A DNA stretch of 64,000 bases from Ramlibacter henchirensis (GCF_004682015.1 NZ_SMLM01000003.1:639461-703460); one strand, 5' to 3'. Counted from the stretch's first letter, positions 36,756-46,307 are shown. The notes: generated from the sequence alone by a model not told the origin. Numbers and translations: made by a program.

Positions 36756-37333
36756 GGTCCGCATTGATCCAGTTTGCGCCGCAGCTGAGCGATGGCGAGG
36801 CGGATGCGCGACTTCACCGTCCCCAGCGGGATACCCAGCTCGCGCGCTATCGTGGCGTGCGGCCGTTCCTCGAAGAACGACAGTTGCAGCAACAGGGCGT
36901 GCTCGGGACGCAGTTCTGCGAGCGCAAGGTGCACGCTGCGCTCGCGTTGTGCTGTGAGCGCAAGTTCGTCCGGGCCCGCCCGGACGTCCGCGGTCTCCTG
37001 ATCGACATCCCAGACGTCAATGTCGTGGTCGACCCGGGCCTCGGCAGCATCCTGGGTCGCCCGGCGGTAATGGTCGATGCGCAGGTTGCGCGTGATCGTG
37101 AAGAGCCAGGTGGACAGCGCGGCCCGCCGGGGGTCGAAGGTTGCGGCGCGCCGCCAGAGGATCACCATCGCCTCCTGGGCGAGGTCTTCGGCAACCTGCG
37201 TACGAACGCCCGACCGGACGAGATAGCCCTTGATGCGCGGCGCAAAATGCCTGAACAAGGCGGCGAACGCCTCGCGGTCGCCGTTCGTGGCCACCGCGCA
37301 GATCCATGCATTGAAGTCGTCGTTCGTCGGCAT
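36752..37333 (-). CDS. rpoE: ECF sigma factor of the RpoE/ChrR type
   Basis: Alternative sigma factor of 193 residues with the ATG at 37333 (MPTNDDFNAWICAVATNGDR). An in-frame ATG at 37435 would add 34 atypical residues. Region 2 is AFAALFRHFAPRIKGYLVRSG through QEAMVILWRRAATFDP and LFTITRNLRIDHYRR. Region 4 is ALAELRPEHALLLQLSFFEE and IARELGIPLGTVKSRIRLA. It resembles the Rhodobacter singlet-oxygen sigma group. It is translationally coupled to the anti-sigma gene and probably self-activates from the site at 37440-37469. Confidence 0.87.
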   Translation of the reverse strand: MPTNDDFNAWICAVATNGDREAFAALFRHFAPRIKGYLVRSGVRTQVAEDLAQEAMVILWRRAATFDPRRAALSTWLFTITRNLRIDHYRRATQDAAEARVDHDIDVWDVDQETADVRAGPDELALTAQRERSVHLALAELRPEHALLLQLSFFEERPHATIARELGIPLGTVKSRIRLAIAQLRRKLDQCGP

Positions 37334-37439
37334 ACAGCTGCGAGCGGGCCTGTCCGTCCGGTCGCCGACGCGCGCCGCGCGCGGGCTGTTGGGACTGCGA
37401 GCCCACGCCTGCGTCGGTTCCACGACAAGGTTCATGGGC

Positions 37440-37469
37440 TCTCTACGCCTCGGGGATGCAATTGGATCA
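37440..37469 (-). promoter_or_regulatory. Candidate RpoE/ChrR-type promoter of the sigma operon
   Basis: On the minus strand TGATCC (37469-37464), an 18-base spacer and TAGAGA (37445-37440) precede the sigma gene. TGATC is the known -35 element of RpoE/ChrR-group promoters. Transcription would start near 37433, leaving a leader of about 100 bases to the 37333 start. I did not find the same element before the DUF4331 gene. Confidence 0.42.
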
Positions 37470-37643
37470 CGAGCCCCGCCGGCTGGAGGGCCAGCCGTGC
37501 CTGTTCAGCACGATGCGGCGCGGTCCTACAAACCGGCGTTCCGGCGCCTGCGTACCAGACTCTCCATGCCCATTTCCAGGATGCGTGGCCGTTCATCCCT
37601 CCATACCCCAACCGCTCTCGCAGCAGCAGCGTCAGGAGCCTTC

Positions 37644-39155
37644 ATGAAATTCCCATTGCCCGCAGCCGGGGCTGCCCTCGCGCTTTGCGCCGCATCGGCA
37701 AGCTTCGCGTCCAGCCACCGCGAAGCACCGGCGCTCACCGGAATGCCGAAGGTGGACGCCACCGACCTGTACATATTCCGCAGCTACGAAAGCGGACGGC
37801 AGGGCTACGTGACGATCCTTGCCAACTACATGCCGTTTCAGGACCCGCAGGGCGGGCCCAACTACTACATGTTCGACCCGGACGCGCTGTACGAGATCCA
37901 CGTCGACAACAACGGCGACGGGAAGGAAGACATCTCCTTCCAGTTCAGCTTCCAGAACACGTCCAAAGGCACGCCCCTCACCGTGGGCGGCAAGCAGGTC
38001 AAGATCCCGCTGATCATCAACGGCCCGGTCTCGGGCGTGAACCCGGACACCCTGCTCGTGCGCGAGACCTACTCGATGAACGTGGTCCGCGGCGACCGGC
38101 GTGGTGGCACCCGATCGAGCGTGGCCAATGCGAGCGGCGGCGGCAGCAGCTTCGATAAGCCCGTGGACAACATCGGCGAGAAGACGTTCGGCGGCGGCGG
38201 CTATGCAGCCTATGCGGCACAGCACATCTACACGGTGAACGTGCCGGGCTGCAACGCGCCAGGCAAGGTCTTCGTCGGACAGCGCAAGGAGCCCTTCTAC
38301 ATCGCGGTGGGCAAGAGCTTCGACCTCTTCAACCTGAACCCGCTGGGGCCGGAGGACGGCGGCAACAACAACGACCTGGAATCCAAGAACGTCAGCACCA
38401 TCGCGATGGAACTGCCGATCGAATGCCTGACGAACGGCAGCGATCCCGTGATCGGCGCCTTCACGACGGCAAGCGTACGACAGGCGAAGCTGGTGGACGG
38501 CAATCCGCCCAGCGGTCTGGGCGGCGCGGCGAAGTCGGGCGGTGCATGGGCGCAGGTCTCGCGCCTGGGCATGCCATTGGTCAACGAGCTGGTGGTCGGG
38601 CTGGACGACAAGGACCGCTTCAACGCGTCCAAGCCGCGCGATGACGCGAGGTTCCTCGACTACGTGACGAACCCCACCTTGCCGGCGCTGATCCAGACGC
38701 TGTTCCCGAGCGCCGTGGCGCCCACGAAGTTCCCGCGAAGCGACCTCGTGGCGGCGTTTCTCACCGGCATCACGGGGCTGAATCGACCGCAGAACGTGGT
38801 GCCCAGCGAGATGCTCCGGCTGAACACCTCCATCGCCCCGACCGCGGCCGGTGCGCAGAACCCGCTGGGCGTCGCCGGCGGTGACAACGCTGGCTTCCCC
38901 AATGGTCGCCGTCCCGCCGATGACACGGTGGACCTCTCGCTGCGCGTGGCGATGGGTGCGCTGTGCGTGCTGACCGGAGCGAACGACACGCTGCAGGTGG
39001 GTTGCGCGCCCTCCGACGCACCCGCCGGCGGGTTGGCCCTGACGGACGGCGTGCGCAAGACGACGGCCGATTACGGCAATGCATTCCCGTACCTAACCAC
39101 GCCGATCCCGGGCAACTTCAATCCTCCGGCCGCGGCGGGTACCACCTTCCCCTGA
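37644..39155 (+). CDS. DUF4331 secreted protein
   Basis: A 503-residue protein from the ATG at 37644 (AGGAG upstream). The signal peptide is MKFPLPAAGAALALCAASAS, with cleavage after SFA. The mature part begins SSHREAPALTGMPKVDATDL, the DUF4331 hallmark, and has FRSYESGRQGYVTILANYMP, FDPDALYEIHVDNNGDGKED and a C-terminal GFPNGRRPADDTVDLSLRVA. Role unknown; DUF4331 genes often sit beside ECF sigma/anti-sigma pairs. It is the first of five or six genes transcribed away from the sigma operon. Confidence 0.87.
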   Translation: MKFPLPAAGAALALCAASASFASSHREAPALTGMPKVDATDLYIFRSYESGRQGYVTILANYMPFQDPQGGPNYYMFDPDALYEIHVDNNGDGKEDISFQFSFQNTSKGTPLTVGGKQVKIPLIINGPVSGVNPDTLLVRETYSMNVVRGDRRGGTRSSVANASGGGSSFDKPVDNIGEKTFGGGGYAAYAAQHIYTVNVPGCNAPGKVFVGQRKEPFYIAVGKSFDLFNLNPLGPEDGGNNNDLESKNVSTIAMELPIECLTNGSDPVIGAFTTASVRQAKLVDGNPPSGLGGAAKSGGAWAQVSRLGMPLVNELVVGLDDKDRFNASKPRDDARFLDYVTNPTLPALIQTLFPSAVAPTKFPRSDLVAAFLTGITGLNRPQNVVPSEMLRLNTSIAPTAAGAQNPLGVAGGDNAGFPNGRRPADDTVDLSLRVAMGALCVLTGANDTLQVGCAPSDAPAGGLALTDGVRKTTADYGNAFPYLTTPIPGNFNPPAAAGTTFP

Positions 39156-39170
39156 GCAGGAGATGCGGCC

Positions 39171-39440
39171 ATGAACCTGAAAAATGCGCTCACCGTGGCT
39201 GCTGCGGCCGTCGTGGTGGCCGCCTGCGGTGGCGGTGGCGGCGGCAACGGAACTGTGGCAGGCGAGAACCTCGGCTCGAACAGTGGCGGCAGCGTGCCGC
39301 AGTCCGCGCTAGGCAGCAGCAGCGCCCTCGTCGCCTACATGACGCGGCTGATCGGCAACAGCAGCGACTCCGCCGAGCCGCTCACGCTGGGTGACATCAC
39401 GCTCCCTGTCGACGACACCGCGGAATCGGCCGCCTTGTGA
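39171..39440 (+). CDS. Small lipoprotein
   Basis: An 89-residue secreted lipoprotein. The signal MNLKNALTVAAAAVVVAAC ends in a lipobox (VVAAC) and is followed by a Gly/Asn/Ser-rich linker. The C-terminal YMTRLIGNSSDSAEPLTLGD and DDTAESA look like a short conserved domain that often follows DUF4331 genes. A ribosome site (AGGAG) lies upstream. It starts 15 bases after the DUF4331 stop. Confidence 0.78.
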   Translation: MNLKNALTVAAAAVVVAACGGGGGGNGTVAGENLGSNSGGSVPQSALGSSSALVAYMTRLIGNSSDSAEPLTLGDITLPVDDTAESAAL

Positions 39441-39447
39441 GCAGTCC

Positions 39448-40077
39448 GTGCCGACTGCCCATGCCTCGGCCGTGCAGTCGGCACACGGTCCGCTGCGCCG
39501 GGGAGCGGTCTTCTCGACGGCTCTCTGCTTGCTCTGCGGAACCGCACTCGCGCACACGGAGCAGTCCGCCACAGGCGGGTTGATGTCCGGCCTGCTCCAC
39601 CCAGTTCAAGGCCTGGACCACCTGCTCGCCATGGTGGCGGTCGGCATCTGGGGCGCGTTCCTGGGGGCGCCTCTCGTCTGGGCTCTGCCGGTGGTCTTTC
39701 CCCTGTTGATGGTCATCGGCGCGGTGCTGGGAATCGCCGGAGTGCCGGTGGCCTCCGTGGAGGCGGGGATCGCAATCTCCGTGGTGCTGCTCGGGTCGGT
39801 CATCCTGACGGGCTGGCGCGCCCCTGTTGCGGCGGCGCTGGCGTTGGTCGCCGTGTTCGGGGTTTTGCACGGCCATGCGCACGGTACGGAGTTGCCGGAG
39901 GCTGCATCGCCTGCTGCCTATTCCGCGGGATTCGTCATCGCCACCGGCCTGCTGCACGTCGCGGGCATCGCACTCGGGCGGCTGGATTGCCTTCCGCGAG
40001 GAAGGGCGTTGCTGCGGGGGACCGGCGCGGCCATGGCGTTGGCCGGTACCTGGATGCTCGCGAGGGTCTGGTCGTGA
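39448..40077 (+). CDS. HupE/UreJ-type membrane protein
   Basis: Predicted nickel/cobalt permease-like protein. A GTG at 39448 gives 209 residues; other starts are possible in this overlapping region. A signal sequence (RRGAVFSTALCLLCGTALA) precedes the family motif HPVQGLDHLLAMVAVGIWG. Six hydrophobic segments follow, with VLHGHAHGTELPEA near the middle, whose histidines are the likely metal ligands. It ends at a TGA that overlaps the next GTG. Confidence 0.8.
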   Translation: MPTAHASAVQSAHGPLRRGAVFSTALCLLCGTALAHTEQSATGGLMSGLLHPVQGLDHLLAMVAVGIWGAFLGAPLVWALPVVFPLLMVIGAVLGIAGVPVASVEAGIAISVVLLGSVILTGWRAPVAAALALVAVFGVLHGHAHGTELPEAASPAAYSAGFVIATGLLHVAGIALGRLDCLPRGRALLRGTGAAMALAGTWMLARVWS

Positions 40078-40868
40078 GAGTCCTGCTCGCCGTCTGGTTG
40101 TTGATGGCAGTGCTGCCGGTGCGAGCCCACGACAGCTGGCTCGCGCATGCTTCCAGCGAAGCGGACACGAGATTGCTCCGCCTGCAGCTCGCGACCGGGT
40201 CACGCTTTCCGCTGCGCGAATCGGCGCCGTCCGCCTCGAGCATCGCGCAAGCAGGCTGCCGCAGCGCCGCGACTTCGGGCCAGGTCCCGTTGACCCCACG
40301 GCAGCAGCATGCCCGATACCTTGAGCTGCGTGCCCGGGCCGACGCTTCGGGTGGCGCCGCCTGCTGGGTCGAACTCAAGGCGCAGGACGTGGAAATGACG
40401 CCTGAACTGGTCGCCACCTACTTCTCCGAAATCCGCCCCCAGGCGCAGGCCGTGGAACGGTGGAAGCAGCAGCAGGCCGGCGGCATCGGGTGGCGCGAGA
40501 GCTACCGCAAGTCCATCAGGATCGAAGTGCCGCCCGCTGGCGACGCGCCGGTGCCCCCTGACTTGCGTCGGCCACAAGGGCTGGGGATGGAAATCGTTCC
40601 GGTGGGCGGCGAATCCATCCGCGCTGGCCAGCCGTTCACCTATCAGTTGCTGCGGGATGGAGCGCCCCTCGCGAAGCAGTGGCTCGAGTTCGTCAACGAA
40701 CGCCATACGCTTGGTGTGTGGCGCCAGACGGACGCGCAAGGGCAGGTACGCCAAGCCCTGCCCTTCGGCGGTGGATGGCTTCTGCGTGCAACACGAGTGG
40801 AGCCGCCGGAGCAGGACGCGAGTCCGTGGCGCAGCCGCTTCGCGACGCTTCTGGTGCATGTTCGCTGA
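40074..40868 (+). CDS. DUF4198-like periplasmic protein
   Basis: A 264-residue secreted protein from the GTG at 40074, coupled by overlap to the HupE gene. The signal is MRVLLAVWLLMAVLPVRA, then the mature start HDSWLAHASS, the His-Asp-x-Trp form of DUF4198 (NikM-like) proteins. The C-terminal half has PFTYQLLRDGAPLAKQWLEF and QTDAQGQVRQALPFGGGW, a carbohydrate-binding-like beta fold. Such proteins accompany nickel or cobalt uptake systems. Confidence 0.7.
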   Translation: MRVLLAVWLLMAVLPVRAHDSWLAHASSEADTRLLRLQLATGSRFPLRESAPSASSIAQAGCRSAATSGQVPLTPRQQHARYLELRARADASGGAACWVELKAQDVEMTPELVATYFSEIRPQAQAVERWKQQQAGGIGWRESYRKSIRIEVPPAGDAPVPPDLRRPQGLGMEIVPVGGESIRAGQPFTYQLLRDGAPLAKQWLEFVNERHTLGVWRQTDAQGQVRQALPFGGGWLLRATRVEPPEQDASPWRSRFATLLVHVR

Positions 40869-41376
40869 CCGTGCCGCAGAAGCCGCCGACGGCGCGCTTC
40901 ATTTGCTTCAGCAGCCGATGGCTTTGGGCGTGCTCACATCCGTGGCGCTGGTGATCCGGGACGTGCGGCGAGAGCGCGTGGTTCCGGCGGCGGCTTTGTT
41001 CGTGTCGGCGGCCACTGTCACGCTCGCGCTCCAATCCGCCGGCTGGCATGCAACGTTCGTGGCGGGATGCCTCGTGGTGTTCGGCGCCGTCTGCGCTGCC
41101 GCCATCCAGCCGTCACTTCTCGTGATGCTGGCGCTTTGCGCGACGGCAGGCTTCGCTCTAGGCTTCGGTGCAGGAGTGCCATTCGCGACTGCTGCGGAAG
41201 CATTCGGCGCACTGTCCACCGCCGGCTTGATCTTGCTCGCGCTTCACGCGAGCTGGCAGGTCGCGAGTGGAAGATGGCCGGAATCGCCTCTGCGGCGGCT
41301 GGCCCCGCGCGTAATAGCCGCCTGGCTGACGGCTTTGGGTTTGCTGATGCTGGCCCTCGCACTGCTGCGTCGGTGA
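40858..41376 (+). CDS. Polytopic membrane protein
   Basis: A 172-residue protein from the ATG at 40858, overlapping the previous gene by 11 bases. About five hydrophobic segments are visible (for example ALGVLTSVALVIRDV, AALFVSAATVTLALQ and LVVFGAVCAAAIQP), with FALGFGAGVPFATAAEAFG in the middle and a basic C-terminal end. It resembles HupE-type proteins in size and hydropathy but lacks the HPxxGxDH motif. Function unknown; context points to the same envelope or metal module. Confidence 0.62.
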   Translation: MFADRAAEAADGALHLLQQPMALGVLTSVALVIRDVRRERVVPAAALFVSAATVTLALQSAGWHATFVAGCLVVFGAVCAAAIQPSLLVMLALCATAGFALGFGAGVPFATAAEAFGALSTAGLILLALHASWQVASGRWPESPLRRLAPRVIAAWLTALGLLMLALALLRR

Positions 41377-41507
41377 GGTGCGCCGACGTTTTCGCGCCGG
41401 CAGCGCTGCGCGTGCAAACGAAAAAGATCGACACGGACCCATTGGATGGCGATCCACGGAGTCACCACACGCGTATTCACTTCACCAACCCCTCGAAGGA
41501 AATGCAC

Positions 41508-42287
41508 ATGCGACTCTCCACCCGAATCCAGCTCTGCGGCGTCGCCGCCGTGTTTGCGTCCGCAGCCCAGGCCACACCCCTGCGTACAGAAGACGTTCCC
41601 AGGATCACCAATGGCGGCACGGGCTTCATCGGCGTCACCGAATCCGCCGGCACGGACGCGCGGCCCGAGATGTCGGCCGCACGGGCCGCTCCGGCTACCA
41701 GCAGCGTGCCCGTCGCGGCCGGCGAGGCGAGTACGGTGGTCAACGGCCAGCCGAACCGCGATCCCAACGACCCGGCGCTGCGCGCAGCCTCGACACGCGC
41801 CATGGGGGCGTCACCGGCAGCCTTCGACCAGGGCAGCCTGCCGATGGCAGTGCAGGTGCCTGCCGGCCACAAGGTCGCGATGGAGACCGTGGGCGCCGGA
41901 GAGATCACCTACGCGTGCCGGGCCAAGGCCGGTATGCCGGGTCAGTTCGACTGGGCCTTCGAGGGCCCGGATGCGCGCCTCACCGATCGCAGCGGCAAGG
42001 TCGTCGGCCGCTACTTCGGCCCGCCCGCCACTTGGGAGAACGTGGATGGGTCGAGGGTGACGGCAACGCAGATCGCCGTGTATCCGGCGGCGGCGGGGAG
42101 CATCCCGTTGCAACTCGTCAAGGCCGACCCGGCCGGCGGCAATGGCGCCCTGAACGGCACAACGTACATCCAACGAGTGGCCACCCAGGGCGGCGTCGCG
42201 CCCGCAGCTTCCTGCACCCAGGCGAATGTTGGGGCGAAGCAGGTGGTGAAGTACCAAGCCGACTACATCTTCTACAAGGCCGCTTAA
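41508..42287 (+). CDS. DUF3455 secreted protein
   Basis: A 259-residue secreted protein from the second of two close ATGs (41508), which has AAGGAA at the right distance. The signal is RIQLCGVAAVFASAAQA. The DUF3455 domain occupies the C-terminal half: AVQVPAGHKVAMETVGAGEI, FEGPDARLTDRSGKVVGRYF, PPATWENVDGSRVTATQIAV and SIPLQLVKA. A gap of 131 bases to the upstream gene may hold a promoter. DUF3455 proteins occur beside stress-type sigma genes in Burkholderiales; the role is unknown. Confidence 0.82.
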   Translation: MRLSTRIQLCGVAAVFASAAQATPLRTEDVPRITNGGTGFIGVTESAGTDARPEMSAARAAPATSSVPVAAGEASTVVNGQPNRDPNDPALRAASTRAMGASPAAFDQGSLPMAVQVPAGHKVAMETVGAGEITYACRAKAGMPGQFDWAFEGPDARLTDRSGKVVGRYFGPPATWENVDGSRVTATQIAVYPAAAGSIPLQLVKADPAGGNGALNGTTYIQRVATQGGVAPAASCTQANVGAKQVVKYQADYIFYKAA

Positions 42288-42957
42288 AGGCCGGGCTTCG
42301 TCCCGCGGCCAGCATCTCGCTGGCCGCCCACTGACGTTCGTTTCAGCAGCCAATCGGGGGCAAAACTCCTCGCGATCATCGCGACCTCCACTTGCTTCTG
42401 CGCATGGCACGCACGCCAGCGCTTTCGCCACTTTGGCTCCGATCATACGTGCCGTCTTGAGGTCTCCCGACGCGAACGCGCTCGCCGCGGGCGCTGAATG
42501 GCTCGCCGTACGTCGATGACGTATTCGTCGCGATCTGGCCGAAGACGCGCTCTACCTATGAGCCGACGAAGAGAGTCGGTGGCAGTGCGAGGCGTCGGGC
42601 AGCCGCAGCTTCATACACGCGGGAGGAAAGCAGCGTGCGAAATTCTGGTCGCCGATGCCGTGGACTCCCCCGCCCTCATTTGGCCTTCGGTGCAACTTGC
42701 CGCACTACGCGCCCGCGCCGGCGAGTTCCCGGCGGCGCTTGCCTTGTCATGCCTGCTGTAGAACTGAGCAGTGTGTTGCCTTACTTGCGGCAAAACCGCC
42801 AGCCTGCTCCTGACGGTCTGCGAGATTTACGTCCAAAGCAGTCCAAAGAAGAACCGGCGGCCCGTCCGGATCCGCGGGATTGATGCGCGCCTCTCCTGTT
42901 GCCGAGACCTTTCGCGCGCTTAGCGGCCGTTCAGTCTGCTGAGCACCGGAATGCTGC
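42288..42957. other. Stretch without recognised gene
   Basis: A 670-base gap. A frame at 42498-42761 has a weakly protein-like middle (ADAVDSPALIWPSVQLAALR) but no ribosome site and no family. I see no RNA gene or clear promoter. Confidence 0.4.
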
Positions 42958-44475
42958 TCAATGGAGGTCCGCTGGCAGCGGTAGTGTTGCCCTGAATGTC
43001 GCGCCCTGCCCGGGACCGCGGCTGTGTGCCTGCAGCGTGCCTCCGTGCAACTGCATAAGGGATCGAGCAAGGGCCAAGCCCACGCCCAAGCCGCCTTGTG
43101 CGCGGCCTGCCGATCCCGGCAACTGAGTGAACAGGCTGAAAAGCCGTTCGGCTTCCGCCGAGCTGAATCCGATTCCCCGATCCTCTACTTCGAAGAGAAC
43201 GCTTTCCCCGGTGCTGCAACAGCGAAGCGTGATCACTTGACCCGGATCGCTGTACTTCGAAGCGTTGGTCAACAGATTGACGAGTACCTGGGCGAGCCGG
43301 ACAGGATCAGCCGACAGGCGAAGGTCAAGATCCACGTGCGACTGCAGTTCCAGGCGTTGTGACTTGGCGTCGAGCATCGATTGCGCCGTCTGCATCGCAA
43401 GCCGCAGTACGTCGCCGACCGCAATCAACTCTTTCCGCAGCTCGACTTTCCCCCGTGCGACACGGGCGACGTCGAGTAGGTCGTCCAGCAAGCGGGACAT
43501 CACCGAAACTTGCCGCCGTATCACGTCGACGGCCAAGTCGATCTTCTCGGGCCGAAGACCGCGGCGGGCGAGGATTTCGGCCGCAGTGCGCACCGGCGAC
43601 AAGGGATTCCGCAGCTCGTGTGCCAGCGTCGCGATGAACTCATCCTTCCGGCGGTCTGCTGCACGCAACGCCGATTCACTCTGCTGCAGCGCTTGCAGCG
43701 CCTCCTGCAGTTCCCGTTCCGCCCTGAGGCGCTCCGTGACATCCCGCAGCGTCGCGGTGAACATGGGCGGTGCACCGTGCACGACCGCTATCGAGAGTTC
43801 GACTGGAAACTCCTGCCCGTCGGCCCGCATGGCTTCCACCTCGATGCGGCGACCGATGACGGGCCCGATTCCGCTGTCGAGAAAACGCCTCAGACCGGCC
43901 TCGTGCGCTGCTCGGAGGCGGGGCGGGATGATCAACTCGCTCAGGCGACGATCAATGGCCTCGTGTCGCCGGTAACCGAAGATGGATTCGGCCGCGCGGT
44001 TGAAGTCCAGCAGCCGACCTTCCGCGTCCATCGTGATGATCGCGTCGAGGGACGCGTCGAGGATCGCCGCTTTGCGCGCATCGGCTTGCGCCAGTGCGTC
44101 GATGGCCCGCCGCAGGGCCGGGATCTCGCGGGTGAAGACACGCGCATGGATGAACCTGCCGTCATTGCGGAGGACTGAGGCTGAGACAAGTACATGCCGC
44201 TCTGCCCCCTCGCGAGAGCGCAGAGTGACCTCCGCGCTGTTGAGGTCCTCACCCTTGCGCAAGCGTTCCAGGTGGTCCGCAGCCAAGACCGAATCGGCGT
44301 AGAAGGCGGTGAAGCTCTGGCCGGCCAGTTGCTCGCGGGTGCTGCCCAGAAGCTCAGCAAGGGCATGGTTCGACTGACGGATGCGACCGTCTTCCGTCTG
44401 GAAATGAAGCCCGACCGGAGCGTTATCGAAGAAATCCGACAGGTCGTCGCGCGTTGCTTGGGGCTGGTGCATCAA
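42958..44475 (-). CDS. PAS-domain sensor histidine kinase
   Basis: A soluble histidine kinase of 505 residues. PAS 1 is about residues 10-120 (FFDNAPVGLHFQTEDGRIR). PAS 2 is about 135-250 (ILDASLDAIITMDAEGRLLD), followed by a short coiled coil. The H-box is ATLAHELRNPLSPVRTAAE with H286. The ATPase domain has NLLTNASKYSDPG (N box), EDRGIGFS (G1) and GGLGVGLALARSLMQLHGG (G2). There is no membrane segment or receiver. A response regulator 1.8 kb away on the other strand (46308) is a possible partner. Confidence 0.9.
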   Translation of the reverse strand: MMHQPQATRDDLSDFFDNAPVGLHFQTEDGRIRQSNHALAELLGSTREQLAGQSFTAFYADSVLAADHLERLRKGEDLNSAEVTLRSREGAERHVLVSASVLRNDGRFIHARVFTREIPALRRAIDALAQADARKAAILDASLDAIITMDAEGRLLDFNRAAESIFGYRRHEAIDRRLSELIIPPRLRAAHEAGLRRFLDSGIGPVIGRRIEVEAMRADGQEFPVELSIAVVHGAPPMFTATLRDVTERLRAERELQEALQALQQSESALRAADRRKDEFIATLAHELRNPLSPVRTAAEILARRGLRPEKIDLAVDVIRRQVSVMSRLLDDLLDVARVARGKVELRKELIAVGDVLRLAMQTAQSMLDAKSQRLELQSHVDLDLRLSADPVRLAQVLVNLLTNASKYSDPGQVITLRCCSTGESVLFEVEDRGIGFSSAEAERLFSLFTQLPGSAGRAQGGLGVGLALARSLMQLHGGTLQAHSRGPGQGATFRATLPLPADLH

Positions 44476-44652
44476 GGCCGGGATTCTCGCCCACGCCGGA
44501 GAGCGGCGTCACGTCGTGAACCTGGCTCGCATAGCTTCTGCGGCCGCGCGGGGGCTCCCGCCCGTGTGGAAAAAACCGTCGCCCGCACCTACGCCGCATG
44601 GATCGCCTTCAGCGAGTTGCGGGCGGACGAAATCGACAAGCGCACGGCCGAG

Positions 44653-44979
44653 CTAGCTGTTGCTGGCCGACCGATGCAAGCGCCCGCGCGGCGGCAAGAA
44701 GGCCGGCGCTGGACTAGCTGAGATCGATGCCTGACGGGCTATGTAGTCTGACCACGAGCTTGACCGCGCAAGTCCCCCCATCTCTTCGAGCGCGGGAAAG
44801 AATAGCCGTGCAGCTGCCGCGCGAAGTTGATGGGCCGCCTGGATCCGGGCCTCAGTAGGAGCTCGTCCTCCAGATGCGCCCTCTAGCTGCCAACGCAGCA
44901 GCTCTGATTCAGCCTGGAGAGCCGAATTGTTGACGATTAGCCACGCGTCGAATTCGCACTCCAGAGCGTGCGGAGCCAA
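44653..44979 (-). CDS. Hypothetical helical protein
   Basis: A 108-residue frame with a TTG start; the body CEFDAWLIVNNSALQAESEL, LLRWQLEGASGGR and AAHQLRAAAARLFFPALEEM looks like genuine helices. No ribosome site is clear and no family is known. On the plus strand a 51-residue frame at 44566-44721 (VEKTVARTYAAWIAFSELRA) overlaps its end and is an alternative. Confidence 0.42.
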   Translation of the reverse strand: MAPHALECEFDAWLIVNNSALQAESELLRWQLEGASGGRAPTEARIQAAHQLRAAAARLFFPALEEMGGLARSSSWSDYIARQASISASPAPAFLPPRGRLHRSASNS

Positions 44980-45705
44980 GTGGGTAGATGGCCGAGGGCA
45001 TCAAGGAGAGACTGCGGTACGCACAGGCATTGTGGTCCGGGGCGTGCTCCTTGGGTGAGCGCAGGCGACAAGCGCGAGGGTGAACCACTGCGCCTCTAAA
45101 CAGCAGGCTGGCTCAACGCGACGCCAGGCTCGGCTAGGATCAAACATTGCGAACCTTACAGCTCCAACGACAAAAAAACCCTGACCCAAGGACCAGGAGC
45201 GGAGACGGTGAGTTTGAAGATGATTGCAGCTATGGGCTACAGCGATTATGAAGTCGCGGCCGAGGCTGACGCATTCTTGTGATCGAAGTCCTGAGCCCGG
45301 CACGCCGTCGACTTGGCACACGGGCAGGTGGACAGCCTGAGCGGTCACGCCAACTACTTATTCACCGCTGCGCAGCCGGCCGTCACGCGCAAGCCTTCTC
45401 CACGACCTTCCGAATTCACGCTGGTACCAGGCGACGGCGAGCTGCGGGTGGAGCACGGCTTGCGCACGCGTGTGCGGTCGGCCCACCCGCAGGCCGCCGA
45501 GTTCACGATTGCCTCGCTCTTCGTTGTGGGTCGCCATCTGCTGCCCCCCGCCCCCCTCACGCATCGCGGCCTCACAAGCAGACCGCCCGTCGTGTCGACC
45601 ACGTCGGCCTCTGGCCGAAAACAGCCCAGGAGCGAAGAGGAGATGTCTGTGCGGATCTGCCGGCCTCAGCTATCCGGCGCTTTAGGCTTCTAAGGACGCT
45701 GCGCG
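44980..45705. other. Stretch without recognised gene
   Basis: A 726-base gap with open frames on both strands, none with family features. At 45166-45195 an A run is followed by CCCTGACC...GGACCAGG, similar to the hairpin near 32283, as if short terminator-like elements were scattered here. Confidence 0.4.
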
Positions 45706-45969
45706 CTACTTGGTCGAACGCCCGAAGGACGATGTTCCGGTGTCTATGCCGATACTCTTGTGCACCCGACGAGCGCGTCTCGCTTCCGAGAGGCACGCTT
45801 GTAATGCACCGTCTGCCATGAGCCTCGCTGAAGCGAGATCTTCCTCAACCTGTCGGATGTCGATGCTCTCTCTGCTCGCCATCCGAGGAAGCATCGCTAT
45901 GGCAAGCTGTTGTTCAAGCTCTCGGACACGCTGCTGCGCGGCCTGCCACTCAGCCAACTTGGATTCCAT
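45706..45969 (-). CDS. Small coiled-coil hypothetical protein
   Basis: An 87-residue protein from the ATG at 45969: MESKLAEWQAAQQRVRELEQ and QLAIAMLPRMASRESI, then DIRQVEEDLASARLMADGAL. Heptad-like Leu/Ala spacing suggests a coiled coil. No recognised family; start chosen on the sequence character. It is divergent from the response regulator gene. The 338 bases 45970-46307 between them hold nothing else recognisable. Confidence 0.45.
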   Translation of the reverse strand: MESKLAEWQAAQQRVRELEQQLAIAMLPRMASRESIDIRQVEEDLASARLMADGALQACLSEARRARRVHKSIGIDTGTSSFGRSTK

Positions 45970-46307
45970 GCGCTCATTGTCGGGCGGCTCAGCTGACGCG
46001 AACCTTGCTTTGCAATGGCATGGACGCAAGCCTGCCCTCCTCTTGAACCATATCTTCTGGGCGGCAGCCTGGCGCCGACGGTGCCCAACTGCTCAGACAG
46101 TGACATGTCTGCTCCTGGCGAGAGCCGCGTTTTAGTCCGAGGCGCAGAGCGGGGACTCCCCAGCCCGCCTCCGTCTGTGTCGATGGACGCTTATGTGCGT
46201 TGCCCAACGCCCCGGAACTGAGACACTGGACGCGCGAACACTGCGCGCATTCCCCTAGAGCGCTTACCCTGCTAGTCACATATTGTTGCGCTAGAGGTGG
46301 GGGGTTT

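Noticed and set aside
45279..45821. A 180-codon plus-strand gene
   Set aside because: No ribosome site or family segments; arginine-rich composition typical of a chance frame.
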